A stretch of 64,000 nucleotides of DNA, from contig JIBA01000014.1 of assembly GCA_000620545.1 (NCBI GenBank), positions 186,001-250,000 on the forward strand, read 5' to 3'. The notes beneath the pieces are model-generated. The model was not told the origin of the DNA, did not search any database, and worked only from the letters and a program-made list of their open reading frames with translations. Source of the stretch: Intrasporangiaceae bacterium URHB0013 (GTDB taxonomy: Bacteria; Actinomycetota; Actinomycetes; Actinomycetales; Dermatophilaceae). Position 1 is the stretch's first letter; the number at the start of each line of letters is the position of its first letter. Both the position numbers and the translations under genes were made by a program. Below are positions 44,144 through 51,593 of this stretch, piece by piece.

Positions 44144-44916
44144 GCGAGAGGTCGGAGAGTCGCCCTGTTCGAGTCAGGTGGCGCGAGCAAATCGCCAAGG
44201 CAGAGTCGGTCCCGCTTGCCCGCAAGGGGCTCGCCCTGATCCTGGCCGAGTTCGGCGGCAACGACGGCCGGAACGTTCATCCCGGCATGAAGATCCTCAT
44301 GCTTCTGACCGGGTTGAAGGAGCGAGCGATCCTCGCGCATCTCGCTGCTCTCAAGGCCGACGGTTGGCTCGTCCAGACAGCCAGCGGCCATGACGGGAGC
44401 CACGCCGAGTACTGGCTCACGATCCCCGAGAGGGTGCACTCAGATGCACCCACTGACCGAGAGGGTGCATCTCAGCGACACGAGAGGGTGCATTCCAGCG
44501 ACGGAGAGGGTGCACTCAGATGCACCCCATCCAGACAAGACCCAGAAGAAGAAGACCCAGATCTCTCGCGGGCAAGCCGCGAGGAGCGAAGCCAAGCGCT
44601 CTCGTCATCGAGGCCTCGAACTGTGAAGAGCGCTATCCCTGAGGATTGGGCACCCAACGAGGGTCATCGGGTCAAGGCTCGCTCCCTCGGCCTGTTCGTC
44701 GAGCCCGAGGTGGAGGCGTTCCGCGATCATGCGCTCGCGGTGGGCCGGGAGGTCGCTGACTGGGACGCCGCCTTCCGCAACTGGCTCACCAAGGCTAACC
44801 GGGAGTCTCTGCCGCAGCGCCGAGCCCGCGAGGCAGCCTCTCAGGGTGCGATGCGCCAGCCGCACTACGGCGGTCCGCGCCGGGACAACACCGGGCGCGT
44901 CATCGAGGGGTGGTGA
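44140..44916 (+). CDS. helix-turn-helix replication-initiator-like protein
   Basis: A 258-residue protein. Residues about 10-100 form a winged-helix of the phage replisome-organiser/DnaT-O type: VRWREQIAKAESVPLARKGL, HPGMKILMLLTGLKERAILA, HLAALKADGWLVQTAS. A polar, repeat-encoded linker (about 105-155) follows. The C-terminal part (SAIPEDWAPNEGHRVKARSL, FRDHALAVGREVADWDAAFR and NWLTKANRE) is the conserved tail found in many phage replication proteins and usually recruits the helicase or loader. The linker DNA holds four iteron-like repeats, the arrangement of lambda O with its internal origin. ATG 44140 overlaps the previous stop. Confidence 0.75.
   Translation: MSERSESRPVRVRWREQIAKAESVPLARKGLALILAEFGGNDGRNVHPGMKILMLLTGLKERAILAHLAALKADGWLVQTASGHDGSHAEYWLTIPERVHSDAPTDREGASQRHERVHSSDGEGALRCTPSRQDPEEEDPDLSRASREERSQALSSSRPRTVKSAIPEDWAPNEGHRVKARSLGLFVEPEVEAFRDHALAVGREVADWDAAFRNWLTKANRESLPQRRAREAASQGAMRQPHYGGPRRDNTGRVIEGW
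44428..44527 (+). repeat. iteron-like repeats inside the initiator gene, candidate origin
   Basis: GAGAGGGTGCA occurs four times in direct orientation at 44428, 44459, 44482 and 44504. Copies 1 and 4 extend identically over 24 bp and include the palindrome GGGTGCA-CTCAGA-TGCACCC (44432-44451 and 44508-44527). Centre spacings are 31, 23 and 22 bp, roughly two to three helical turns. This is the pattern expected of initiator-binding iterons. No AT-rich melting region is obvious beside them. Confidence 0.65.
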
Positions 44917-44920
44917 TCCA

Positions 44921-45433
44921 ATGAACGACGACACGGCACCGCTCTGGCTCGGCGACGATGAGCCGATGGATGAGTTCGTGAGCATCCGCTCCGTGATGGA
45001 GCCGGACGCCAGGATCACACTCTGGCTCATCGACGACCGCGAGTCAGCGTGCACCACGCCCATCGAGATCCCCGAGCATGAAGGACTCGGGCGGCTTCCG
45101 GTCAAGGTCCGCCAGCGAATCAACCCGTGTGGGGCGGCCACCGCCTCCGGCCACCCGTGCAAAAACATCGCCGCCGTGGGCTCGGCCTACTGCACGAACC
45201 ACCGCTCCCTCGCCGTCACAGACGCACTCATGGAGGTTGTCCTCTCTGTGGTGGCCAAGCATCCCGGCATCACGGCCCGCGAACTCGACAGGGCGGTGGA
45301 GCCACCCGCCCCGACGGCGACAGGCGGCCGCAGGCTCGCCGCGAGTGCCCGCCTCCGCGCCGTGGAGCATGGGCTCATCGACGCCCGCCGCGACGGCTCA
45401 GCCCTCCGCCACTACCCCGGAGTCACGGCATGA
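44921..45433 (+). CDS. Cys/His-containing small protein with a winged-helix-like C terminus
   Basis: A 170-residue protein. The N-terminal 60 residues are acidic (DTAPLWLGDDEPMDEFVSIR). The middle has a Cys/His cluster, NPCGAATASGHPCKNI followed by GSAYCTNH, which is enough for one zinc site. The C-terminal MEVVLSVVAKHPGITARELD and LAASARLRAVEHGLIDARRD looks like a winged helix ending RRDGSALRHYPGV. A DNA-binding regulator or primase-associated factor is plausible. GAGGGG lies about 10 nt before ATG 44921. Coupled to the next gene by ATGA. No family recognised. Confidence 0.6.
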   Translation: MNDDTAPLWLGDDEPMDEFVSIRSVMEPDARITLWLIDDRESACTTPIEIPEHEGLGRLPVKVRQRINPCGAATASGHPCKNIAAVGSAYCTNHRSLAVTDALMEVVLSVVAKHPGITARELDRAVEPPAPTATGGRRLAASARLRAVEHGLIDARRDGSALRHYPGVTA

Positions 45434-45675
45434 GCGCCACGCCGACGTCCTGTGCAGGCTGCGCCCGAGAGATCCCCGAAGACCGAGTGCACTACCTGCT
45501 CGACACCGCGAAGGTCGTGTGCGGCCACTGCGTCGCCCAGCCGCGATCCCACACGCGGCTCGCCCCCGGCTGCCCCTCTTGGCAGCACCAAGCCAACGGA
45601 CTCCTCGCCCACGTCGTCGCCACTGGCGACCAAGCCACCATCCGGCAGCACAACCGACAAGGAGCACGACCATGA
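45430..45675 (+). CDS. small zinc-ribbon-like protein of the element
   Basis: An 81-residue protein with two CxxC pairs: SCAGCAREI near the N terminus and VVCGHCVAQPRSH at about residue 32, a classic zinc-ribbon spacing. The rest is polar (SWQHQANGLLAHVVATGDQA). ATGA overlaps on both sides make it part of the initiator operon. Small zinc ribbons in phage early operons often modulate host RNA polymerase or replication, but nothing here proves it. Confidence 0.6.
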   Translation: MSATPTSCAGCAREIPEDRVHYLLDTAKVVCGHCVAQPRSHTRLAPGCPSWQHQANGLLAHVVATGDQATIRQHNRQGARP

Positions 45676-45875
45676 CCACTCAGCCGCACTTCATGCCCGA
45701 CCCAATGAACGACCGCGACGCCGAGGCGATGCTGGCAACCAAACGAGACTGCCCGCACTGCGGCGCCACGTCCATCGGAGACAAGGCCAACGGCATCGGC
45801 TGGGCCGTCGGCAGCGAGCACGAGCCCGACTGTCCGGCTGCCGAAACCGGGCAATCGGTCGGTGCGGCTGACTGA
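45672..45875 (+). CDS. small CxxC/Cys-rich protein, last of the coupled series
   Basis: A 67-residue acidic protein. It has one CxxC-type pair (DCPHCGATSIGDKA) and a later His-x-x-x-Cys (SEHEPDCPAAETG), which together could bind one metal. It starts at ATG 45672 inside the previous stop (ATGA). After its stop there is a 60-bp gap with an independent ribosome site for the next gene, so the tightly coupled run ends here. Function unknown. Confidence 0.55.
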   Translation: MTTQPHFMPDPMNDRDAEAMLATKRDCPHCGATSIGDKANGIGWAVGSEHEPDCPAAETGQSVGAAD

Positions 45876-45935
45876 TCCCGAAACCGTCGAGCGGCTACCG
45901 TCTGGCCTGCACCAGATCTCAGGAAGGGGAGCCCG

Positions 45936-46526
45936 TTGGATGCACCAGTCGTCGCCTCAGTGATCGCCTCCACCACGTCGCTCGTCGTCGCCGTCGTCGG
46001 CCTGATAGCCAACGGCCGAGGGCAGCGCAGGGCCTCCCAACAGGCGCACGCTAACGCCCTGGCGCTTTTCGAGCGGCAAGCCATACAGCAGGCCGCTGCA
46101 CGCGAAAAGGAGTCCAACGAGCGTCTGCACCTGGCACATCTTGAGACCAAGCGACGCGCGTACGCGCGACTGCCCGGTCTACTCGCAGAGATAGCGTCAG
46201 CACAGTCTGCGGCTGACGCAGATGCCGCGTTTTACGACGCCATGGCCAAGGAGAACCGTCTCCTCGACGGCGGGTTTCGAGACCCGGACAAAATGGAGCG
46301 CATCTACGAGAACTCGCAGGCTTCACTCAACCGATACATCGCTCTCGCGAAGGAGGGCCATCTCGTCTCGCAGGAGATCGACCTGCTGGCTCCAGATGAC
46401 GTCGCTCAAGCAGCCATGGCATGGAGCGAGGCCGTGGTCACCGATCGACAGAGTGAGACAGCCGACCTTGCGGAGGCCTTCTCAAGGCTCGCCCGCCAAG
46501 ACCTCCGGCAACTGCGGACCGACTGA
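45936..46526 (+). CDS. N-terminally anchored coiled-coil protein of the element
   Basis: A 196-residue protein starting at TTG 45936, decided by AAGGGGA six bases upstream. One membrane helix (VVASVIASTTSLVVAVVGLI) is followed by a long, charged, coiled-coil-like stretch (QAIQQAAAREKESNERLHLA, HLETKRRAYARLPGLL) and a helical remainder. The topology (short outside, long helical cytoplasmic part) is common among small phage membrane proteins such as superinfection-exclusion factors or anchors, which is only a suggestion. It resembles many unnamed hypothetical proteins. It reads in the same direction as the capsid gene but 400 bp separate them. Confidence 0.62.
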   Translation: MDAPVVASVIASTTSLVVAVVGLIANGRGQRRASQQAHANALALFERQAIQQAAAREKESNERLHLAHLETKRRAYARLPGLLAEIASAQSAADADAAFYDAMAKENRLLDGGFRDPDKMERIYENSQASLNRYIALAKEGHLVSQEIDLLAPDDVAQAAMAWSEAVVTDRQSETADLAEAFSRLARQDLRQLRTD

Positions 46527-46924
46527 TTAGGGAAGGGCCCTCACATCGCGACCACCGACCACGGCAGAGCAGACCCCCGGCAGTGCCATCTCTCTCTCCG
46601 CGGTAGGCACCCCCCCATCACGCGACACACGGGCACCCTCGGAACAGCTTTTCTCCTGCACGGCACCGTGGGTGGGGCGAGGTAGCCTGATCTCGATCGA
46701 TTCGATGGCGTCGGCCAACGAGCAGGAGCCCGTCAGGGCCAACTCGGAGGAGCCGCGCCGGGAGCGGCAAAGGGCGACCCGAGGACCGCGCGATCGACAC
46801 GTTGGGCACGTCTCCGTCCGTCCGCTCCCGCGGGCCAGCGTTTGCAGGCTTTCCCCGACGATTCCCGATTCGTGCTGCCGTGCAGCCCCCGACGGGCTCC
46901 GGCGCTCCTGCAAAGGAAATCGTC
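46527..46924. other. non-coding leader upstream of the capsid gene
   Basis: About 400 bp with no convincing gene; frames that stay open are Arg/Pro-rich shadows. TTTTCTCC at about 46643 and a pyrimidine-rich TCTCTCTC at 46589 are the only unusual runs. AAAGGAAATC at 46912-46921 is the capsid ribosome site. A late promoter probably lies here, but I cannot point to a clear -35/-10 pair. Confidence 0.4.
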
Positions 46925-48040
46925 ATGGCAACTCTCAAGGAACAGCGGATCGACGCCATTGCGTCGGCTCGCAAGATCGCATCTCGCGCCTCCGAGGAAG
47001 GGCGAGACCTCACCCCCACCGAGGCCCAGGAGTTCGACGCCCTTCTCGGCAAGGCCGACGACCTCGCGGCCAAGATGGAGCAGAGCGAGCAGGCCAAGGC
47101 CCGCCGCACCGCGCTCGGGCGGCTGGACGCCACCGACGACACCGGCTTCCGTCAGATCGACGTGCTAACAGCGGAGGCCAAGGGCGGCTTCGTCAATGCG
47201 ATGCGCACCAAGACGGCGTACGCGACCAAGGTCGGTCAGACCGAGTTCAAGGCCGCGATCCCGAGCGGTGGCACTCTGCCGACGGCAGGGGCTCTCGCCT
47301 CGCCCTCCTCTCCGGGCACCGGAGTCTGGGCTCTGCGGAACCTGCTCTTCCCTCAGGACGCAGAGGGGCCGACCGTGCGCTACTACCGGATGGGCACCGC
47401 GACGGCAGCCGTCGTGGCTGAGGGAGCGCAGAAGCCCGACAGCGGGGCCACAGTCACGCCCGTCGACACCTCGCTCATCAAGATCGCCTCGGTCACGCGG
47501 CTCACGAACGAACTGGTCGATGACGCACCGGCCCTGGTCGATGCGATCACCCGCGAAGTCGTCATGGGCACGCTCCGCAAGGAGAACGCGGAGATCGTCA
47601 CCGCCCTCTCAGGAGCATCCGGGGTTATGGCGGCGACCGGCACGCTGGCGACCGCCCTCGACGTGCTCGCCGCCGCGATCGGCTCGACCGAGGCACTGAA
47701 CGGGGTCACGCCCAGCGCGGTGCTGGTGAACCCCGGCAACCTCGCGACGATCCGGCAGGCCAAGGCATCGACCGGAGGCTCGTACTTCATCGACCCGCTG
47801 GGTAGCGGGCCCACGACGATCCACGGCGTTCCTGTGATCTCGACGGCGGCTGTCGCGGCGGGCACGGCCCTGCTCGTCAGCGCTGGCGCCGGCGTGTTCT
47901 ACACGCGCTCGGAGATCAAGGTGGACCTTGGGCTCTCGGGCACCGACTTCGAGTTCAACACGATGACGCTCCGCGTCGAGGAGCGCGTGCTCCCCGCCGT
48001 CGTGCGCCCAGCACTCATCACCAAGGTCACCCTGACCTGA
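46925..48040 (+). CDS. HK97-type phage major capsid protein
   Basis: Head shell protein, 371 residues. The N-terminal delta/scaffold helix (LKEQRIDAIASARKIASRAS with TEAQEFDALLGKADDLAAKM) is normally removed by a prohead protease. The body has the HK97 fold order: E-loop-like VRYYRMGTATAAVVAEGAQK, spine helix LTNELVDDAPALVDAITREV, A-domain AVLVNPGNLATIRQAKASTG, FIDPLGSGPTTIHGVPVIST and the terminal strand FNTMTLRVEERVLPAVV. AAAGGAAA precedes ATG 46925. No protease, portal, terminase or connector gene is present, so the shell would need helper-phage parts or be used differently. Distinct from encapsulins, which lack the delta domain. Confidence 0.9.
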   Translation: MATLKEQRIDAIASARKIASRASEEGRDLTPTEAQEFDALLGKADDLAAKMEQSEQAKARRTALGRLDATDDTGFRQIDVLTAEAKGGFVNAMRTKTAYATKVGQTEFKAAIPSGGTLPTAGALASPSSPGTGVWALRNLLFPQDAEGPTVRYYRMGTATAAVVAEGAQKPDSGATVTPVDTSLIKIASVTRLTNELVDDAPALVDAITREVVMGTLRKENAEIVTALSGASGVMAATGTLATALDVLAAAIGSTEALNGVTPSAVLVNPGNLATIRQAKASTGGSYFIDPLGSGPTTIHGVPVISTAAVAAGTALLVSAGAGVFYTRSEIKVDLGLSGTDFEFNTMTLRVEERVLPAVVRPALITKVTLT

Positions 48041-48043
48041 CCG

Positions 48044-48232
48044 GTGGGCGACCCTGCCGACCCGAACGTGGTTCCTTTCCTTCTCGCGTTCGAGGCCGGT
48101 GGGGCGGTCAGGCGCGGACGGGCTGGAGCCGACACGCTGAGTTCATGGAGTCCTCATGTGTCGGCTCGCCCGTCCGCTGCGCCGCGGCATGCTGTGGTGC
48201 CTACGTCGCATGAGCGGCAGGCCGCCGGGTAA
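48044..48232 (+). CDS. possible small protein directly after the capsid gene
   Basis: A 62-codon frame from GTG 48044, three bases after the capsid stop, reading VGDPADPNVVPFLLAFEAGG and then a Ser/Arg/Pro-rich end. The first 30 codons look more coding-like than the rest. No ribosome site at good spacing and no family match. It may be a truncated connector or simply chance. Confidence 0.3.
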   Translation: MGDPADPNVVPFLLAFEAGGAVRRGRAGADTLSSWSPHVSARPSAAPRHAVVPTSHERQAAG

Positions 48233-48368
48233 TCACCGTTGGGGGCGGGGGTGCGCCACTGGCTGTCGGTCAAAAACAATGACACCGCCTGGCGGTGAGT
48301 CGTCTGCCCGGCAGGCTGCCCGGCCGGTCGGCTGGCGATTGTCTCCGGTGTCATACAAGATCGCCCTC

Positions 48369-50030
48369 ATGGCATCACAGGGGTCTGGGCTCAACCGACT
48401 GTTCTACGGGGACAATCTCGACGTGCTGAAGAAGCACATCCCCGACGAGTCGGTGGATCTCGTGTATCTCGACCCGCCCTTCAACTCGAACCGCGGCTAC
48501 AACGTCATCTTCGCCAAGCAGGACACGGTGCACAACGCCGAGCAAGCGCAGATCCAAGCATTCGACGACACGTGGCGCTGGACCCCCGTCACGGACCAGC
48601 AGTACACCGAGTACGTCACAGGTGGCTTGCCCAACGAAGTAGCAGATGCCCTCACCGCCTTTCACACCTTGCTGGGTGAAAACGACGCAATGGCGTACCT
48701 CGTGAACATGGCACCCAGGCTCGTTGAGTTGCATCGCGTTCTGAAGCGAACGGGATCCCTCTATCTGCACTGCGATCCCACGATGAGCCACTACCTCAAG
48801 GTGCTCCTCGACGCTGTCTTCGGTCCCGAGAACTACCGCAACGAGATCACTTGGCGTCGCACATCAACGGTCAAGGGAAACGCCGGACAGGGAGCCAAGC
48901 ACTTTGGGCGGAACACGGACATCATCCTGTTCTACTCCAAGTCCGGGGATTACACGTTCAACGTTGCCTACCAGCCCTATTCGGATGACTACATTCGAAC
49001 GAAGTTCGCCTATGTGGAGCCCGAGACGGGGCGACGCTTTCAGACGGTCAGCATGTCGGGTCCGGGCGGAGCCGCCAAGGGAAACCCTCAGTACGAAGTG
49101 CTTGGTGTGACGAGATACTGGCGCTTCAGCCAGAAGGAGATGCAGCGCCTGATTGCGGAGGGCCGCGTCTACCAAGGCAAGCCCGGGGATGTGCCTCGTC
49201 AGAAGTACTACCTTGATGAAGCCAAGGGTGTCACTCTGCAAGCAATGTGGGCGGATATCGACGCGCTGAACTCACAAGCCGCGGAGCGGCTCGGGTACCC
49301 AACTCAAAAACCGCTCGCTCTCTTGGAGAGAATCCTGACGGCCAGTAGCAACCCTGGGGACGTCGTCCTAGATCCGTTTTGTGGGTGCGGAACCACCATC
49401 GACGCCGCAGAAAAAATGGGCCGCAGGTGGCTCGGAATCGACGTCACGTACATTGCCGTCGACCTCATCGAGAAGCGACTGCTGCACACGTACGGCGATG
49501 CGATCAGGGGTACTTACGAAGTAGCGGGCATCCCCCGGGACCAGGCGGCAGCCCTCGCCCTGTTCTCCAAGTCGCCCTTCGACTTCGAGCGGTGGGCCGT
49601 CTCCCTTATCAACGCCCAGCCGAACCAGAAGCAGGTCGGAGACAAGGGCATCGACGGCGTGGCTCGCTTCCCGCTGGGAGATCCGAACATCAAGGGTGGC
49701 GGCATTGGCCGTGTACTTGTCTCAGTGAAAGGCGGCAAGACGGTTGGGCCGCAGTTTGTGCGCGACCTGCTCGGGACGGTCCAGACGCAGAAAGCCGAGA
49801 TGGGCGTCCTCATCACAATGGCCGCTCCCACCCGCGGGGTGCTGGATGCCGTCAACCACGGTGGTACCTACGGCCACCCGGCGAATGGGCAGTCCTTCCC
49901 GAAGTTGCAGATCGTGAGTGTGCCGGAGTTGCTCTCAGGCAAGCGTCCCCTCATGCCTCCGACGCTCATGCCCTACATCCAGGCGGCGAGATCCGCGCCA
50001 AGCGTTGAGGCAGGCACCCTCTTCGACTAG
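48369..50030 (+). CDS. fused DNA methyltransferase and Mrr-like restriction domain
   Basis: A 553-residue candidate single-chain restriction-modification enzyme. The amino-methyltransferase part has motif IV first (VYLDPPFNSNRGYN, residues 33-46), then a target-recognition stretch, and the SAM motif late (DVVLDPFCGCGTTIDAAEKM, about residue 335): the beta order of N6-adenine/N4-cytosine enzymes. The C-terminal 130 residues carry a nuclease-like core, FDFERWAVSLINAQPNQKQV, GDKGIDGVARF, then RVLVSVKGGKTVGPQF, an Mrr-type D...x(S)xK pattern. The gene is less GC-rich than anything around it, suggesting a different donor. ATG 48369 is preferred. Its 3' end overlaps the antisense tail of the comM frame. 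Confidence 0.85.
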   Translation: MASQGSGLNRLFYGDNLDVLKKHIPDESVDLVYLDPPFNSNRGYNVIFAKQDTVHNAEQAQIQAFDDTWRWTPVTDQQYTEYVTGGLPNEVADALTAFHTLLGENDAMAYLVNMAPRLVELHRVLKRTGSLYLHCDPTMSHYLKVLLDAVFGPENYRNEITWRRTSTVKGNAGQGAKHFGRNTDIILFYSKSGDYTFNVAYQPYSDDYIRTKFAYVEPETGRRFQTVSMSGPGGAAKGNPQYEVLGVTRYWRFSQKEMQRLIAEGRVYQGKPGDVPRQKYYLDEAKGVTLQAMWADIDALNSQAAERLGYPTQKPLALLERILTASSNPGDVVLDPFCGCGTTIDAAEKMGRRWLGIDVTYIAVDLIEKRLLHTYGDAIRGTYEVAGIPRDQAAALALFSKSPFDFERWAVSLINAQPNQKQVGDKGIDGVARFPLGDPNIKGGGIGRVLVSVKGGKTVGPQFVRDLLGTVQTQKAEMGVLITMAAPTRGVLDAVNHGGTYGHPANGQSFPKLQIVSVPELLSGKRPLMPPTLMPYIQAARSAPSVEAGTLFD

Positions 50031-51593
50031 ACCTGCGGTGGGAAGCAGCCCCGCCGAGCCGAGCGGCAGCCTTGGCGAACACATAGAGCCATACGCCAAC
50101 CGCAACTTCGGCGATTGGCTAGACCACGCGCACCGCAGCGTGCGGTCGTAGCCACGGAGGCTGAGGGCCCCGCTCTCGAGGGCACGGTCGAGGGTGGCCG
50201 TCCCGGAGGTCGGCAGCCGCCAGGGCCGCCCTCGCAGGACGGAGCCGGGAACGTCGGCGTTGACGCCACGGCTGCGCCCGAGCACCTCGCGCCAGCGCTC
50301 GCCCTGCGCACAGCGAGCAGCCGCGACTCGTGCTGCCACGGAGGTGGTGGACTCCCCCGCCGGTGCTCCTGCCATGGAAAGGCCCGGCGGCTGCACATGC
50401 ACCTGCAGGTCGACCCGGTCGAGCAGCGGACCGCTCAGCTTGCCGAAGTAGGACCTGCGCATGAGTGGCGTGCACGTGCAGTCGAGACCCTTGCCCCACC
50501 CGTTGCCGCACGGACACGGATTGGCGGCCAGGACGAGCTGGAAGCGCGCGGGAAACGTCACGGTCTCGTGGGCTCGAGCGATGGAGACCGATCCTCGCTC
50601 GAGCGGCGTGCGCAGCGACTGCAGGACGCCCTTGTCGAACTCGGGGGTCTCGTCGAGGAAGAGCACCCCCCGGTGGGCCTGGGTGATGGCCCCGGGACGG
50701 ATCCGACCGGAGCCACCGCCGATGACCGCGGCCTGCGAGGCGCCGTGGTGTGGCGCGACGAAGGGAGGTCTCGAGATGAGCCGGACGTCCACCCCCGACC
50801 CGAGGGCGCCGATGACGGAGTGGATGGCCGTGACCTCCATCGACTCCGCCTCGTCGAGCGCCGGCAGCAGACCCGGCAACCGCTCGGCGAGCATCGTCTT
50901 GCCCGCTCCCGGTGGACCGGCGAGGAGCAGGTGGTGACCGCCCGCGGCCGCGATCTCGAGCGCGAGCTTGGCGTCAGCCTGTCCCACGACCTCGCTGAGG
51001 TCACGCACCGGCTCGGGCGGAGGTGGCACGACGAGCGGCACCGGGACCTCCTCGACGTGACGCCCCTTGCCGAGCGCGTCGTAGCGCGTGACGAGCTCGA
51101 TCAGGTCGGCCACCGGATGGACTCTCACGCCCGAGACGAGCCGGGCCTCGCCCGCGTTGCCGACAGGCACGACGACGTGGCGCACCCCGGCCATCGCCGC
51201 AGCGCGGACCAGGGGCAGCACGCCGGGCACCGGCCGAACGGTCCCGTCGAGTCCCACCTCGCCGATGTGGACGACGTCGCGCACGACGTCGACCCGGACG
51301 AGCTCCATGGCGGCGGCGACGGCCACGAAGATGCCGAGGTCGAAGCCGGTGCCGACCTTGCGCTCCCCCGCGGGCGAGAGGTTGACGGTGACGCGCCTCT
51401 GGCTGACGGGCATCTTCTCGATGAGCGCGGCGGCGGCCTTGATGCGGTCGGACGACTGCTTGACGGCTGAGTCACCGAGGCCGCTGATCGCGAAACCCGG
51501 GAGCCCCTGGGTCACGTGGGCCTCGACGTCGACGACGAAGCCGTTCACGCCGCGCAGGCCGACCGACCGTGTGCGTCCCAGACCGAGTCCCAT
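49935..51593 (-). CDS. comM: ComM/YifB Mg-chelatase-type ATPase, interrupted by the element
   Basis: A branch-migration helicase for transformation. From ATG 51593 the first 490 residues are normal: MGLGLGRTRSVGLRGVNGFV, the Lon-like N domain, AAA+ core with Walker A LLLAGPPGAGKTMLAERLPG and HRGVLFLDETPEFD, zinc-type Cys cluster ANPCPCGNGWGKGLDCTC and LSLRGYDRTLRCAW. At 50124 it enters the element and continues for 62 foreign codons to the stop at 49935, so the last about 30 residues are missing. ATG overlaps the yraN stop (TGATG). The part lost is a C-terminal helical cap; activity is probably impaired. Its end overlaps the methyltransferase gene on the other strand. Confidence 0.88.
   Translation of the reverse strand: MGLGLGRTRSVGLRGVNGFVVDVEAHVTQGLPGFAISGLGDSAVKQSSDRIKAAAALIEKMPVSQRRVTVNLSPAGERKVGTGFDLGIFVAVAAAMELVRVDVVRDVVHIGEVGLDGTVRPVPGVLPLVRAAAMAGVRHVVVPVGNAGEARLVSGVRVHPVADLIELVTRYDALGKGRHVEEVPVPLVVPPPPEPVRDLSEVVGQADAKLALEIAAAGGHHLLLAGPPGAGKTMLAERLPGLLPALDEAESMEVTAIHSVIGALGSGVDVRLISRPPFVAPHHGASQAAVIGGGSGRIRPGAITQAHRGVLFLDETPEFDKGVLQSLRTPLERGSVSIARAHETVTFPARFQLVLAANPCPCGNGWGKGLDCTCTPLMRRSYFGKLSGPLLDRVDLQVHVQPPGLSMAGAPAGESTTSVAARVAAARCAQGERWREVLGRSRGVNADVPGSVLRGRPWRLPTSGTATLDRALESGALSLRGYDRTLRCAWSSQSPKLRLAYGSMCSPRLPLGSAGLLPTAGLVEEGACLNAWRGSRRLDVGHERRRHEGTLA
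50124..50132. other. attachment-site core, methyltransferase-side end (CCACGCGCA)
   Basis: Encodes Cys488-Ala489-Trp490 of the comM 5' fragment on the minus strand; 8 of 9 bases match 41857-41865. The two copies stand in the same orientation, as required for excision by an integrase. Confidence 0.75.

Larger units (their letters stand above)
41857..50132. mobile_element. serine-integrase element inserted in comM, lone-capsid satellite-like
   Basis: About 8.3 kb flanked by near-identical 9-bp core sites and by the two halves of comM. All its genes read rightward, opposite to the host operon. Contents in order: large serine integrase, non-coding stretch, four to six small coupled genes with a replication-initiator-like protein, a coiled-coil membrane protein, an HK97-type major capsid protein and a methyltransferase-Mrr fusion. 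It is visibly less GC-rich than the host, especially the methyltransferase gene, and lacks the CGGCATACG word. No portal, terminase, protease, tail, lysis, relaxase or FtsK-like transfer gene is seen. Inference: a phage satellite or capsid-bearing integrative element. Confidence 0.88.

Noticed and set aside
44428-44527. CRISPR-like or transposon end repeats
   Set aside because: Repeats are 11 bp, unevenly spaced and inside a coding frame; the iteron explanation fits better.
46925-48040. Capsid gene read as an encapsulin nanocompartment
   Set aside because: It has the N-terminal delta/scaffold helix of phage capsids, lies with an integrase and initiator gene, and no cargo protein with a targeting tail is nearby.
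48273-48297. CAAAAACAAT plus CACCGCCTGGCGGTG as a terminator or operator before the methyltransferase
   Set aside because: The palindrome is real, but a usable loop is only 3 nt and the A-run is on the wrong side for a rightward terminator; too weak to annotate.
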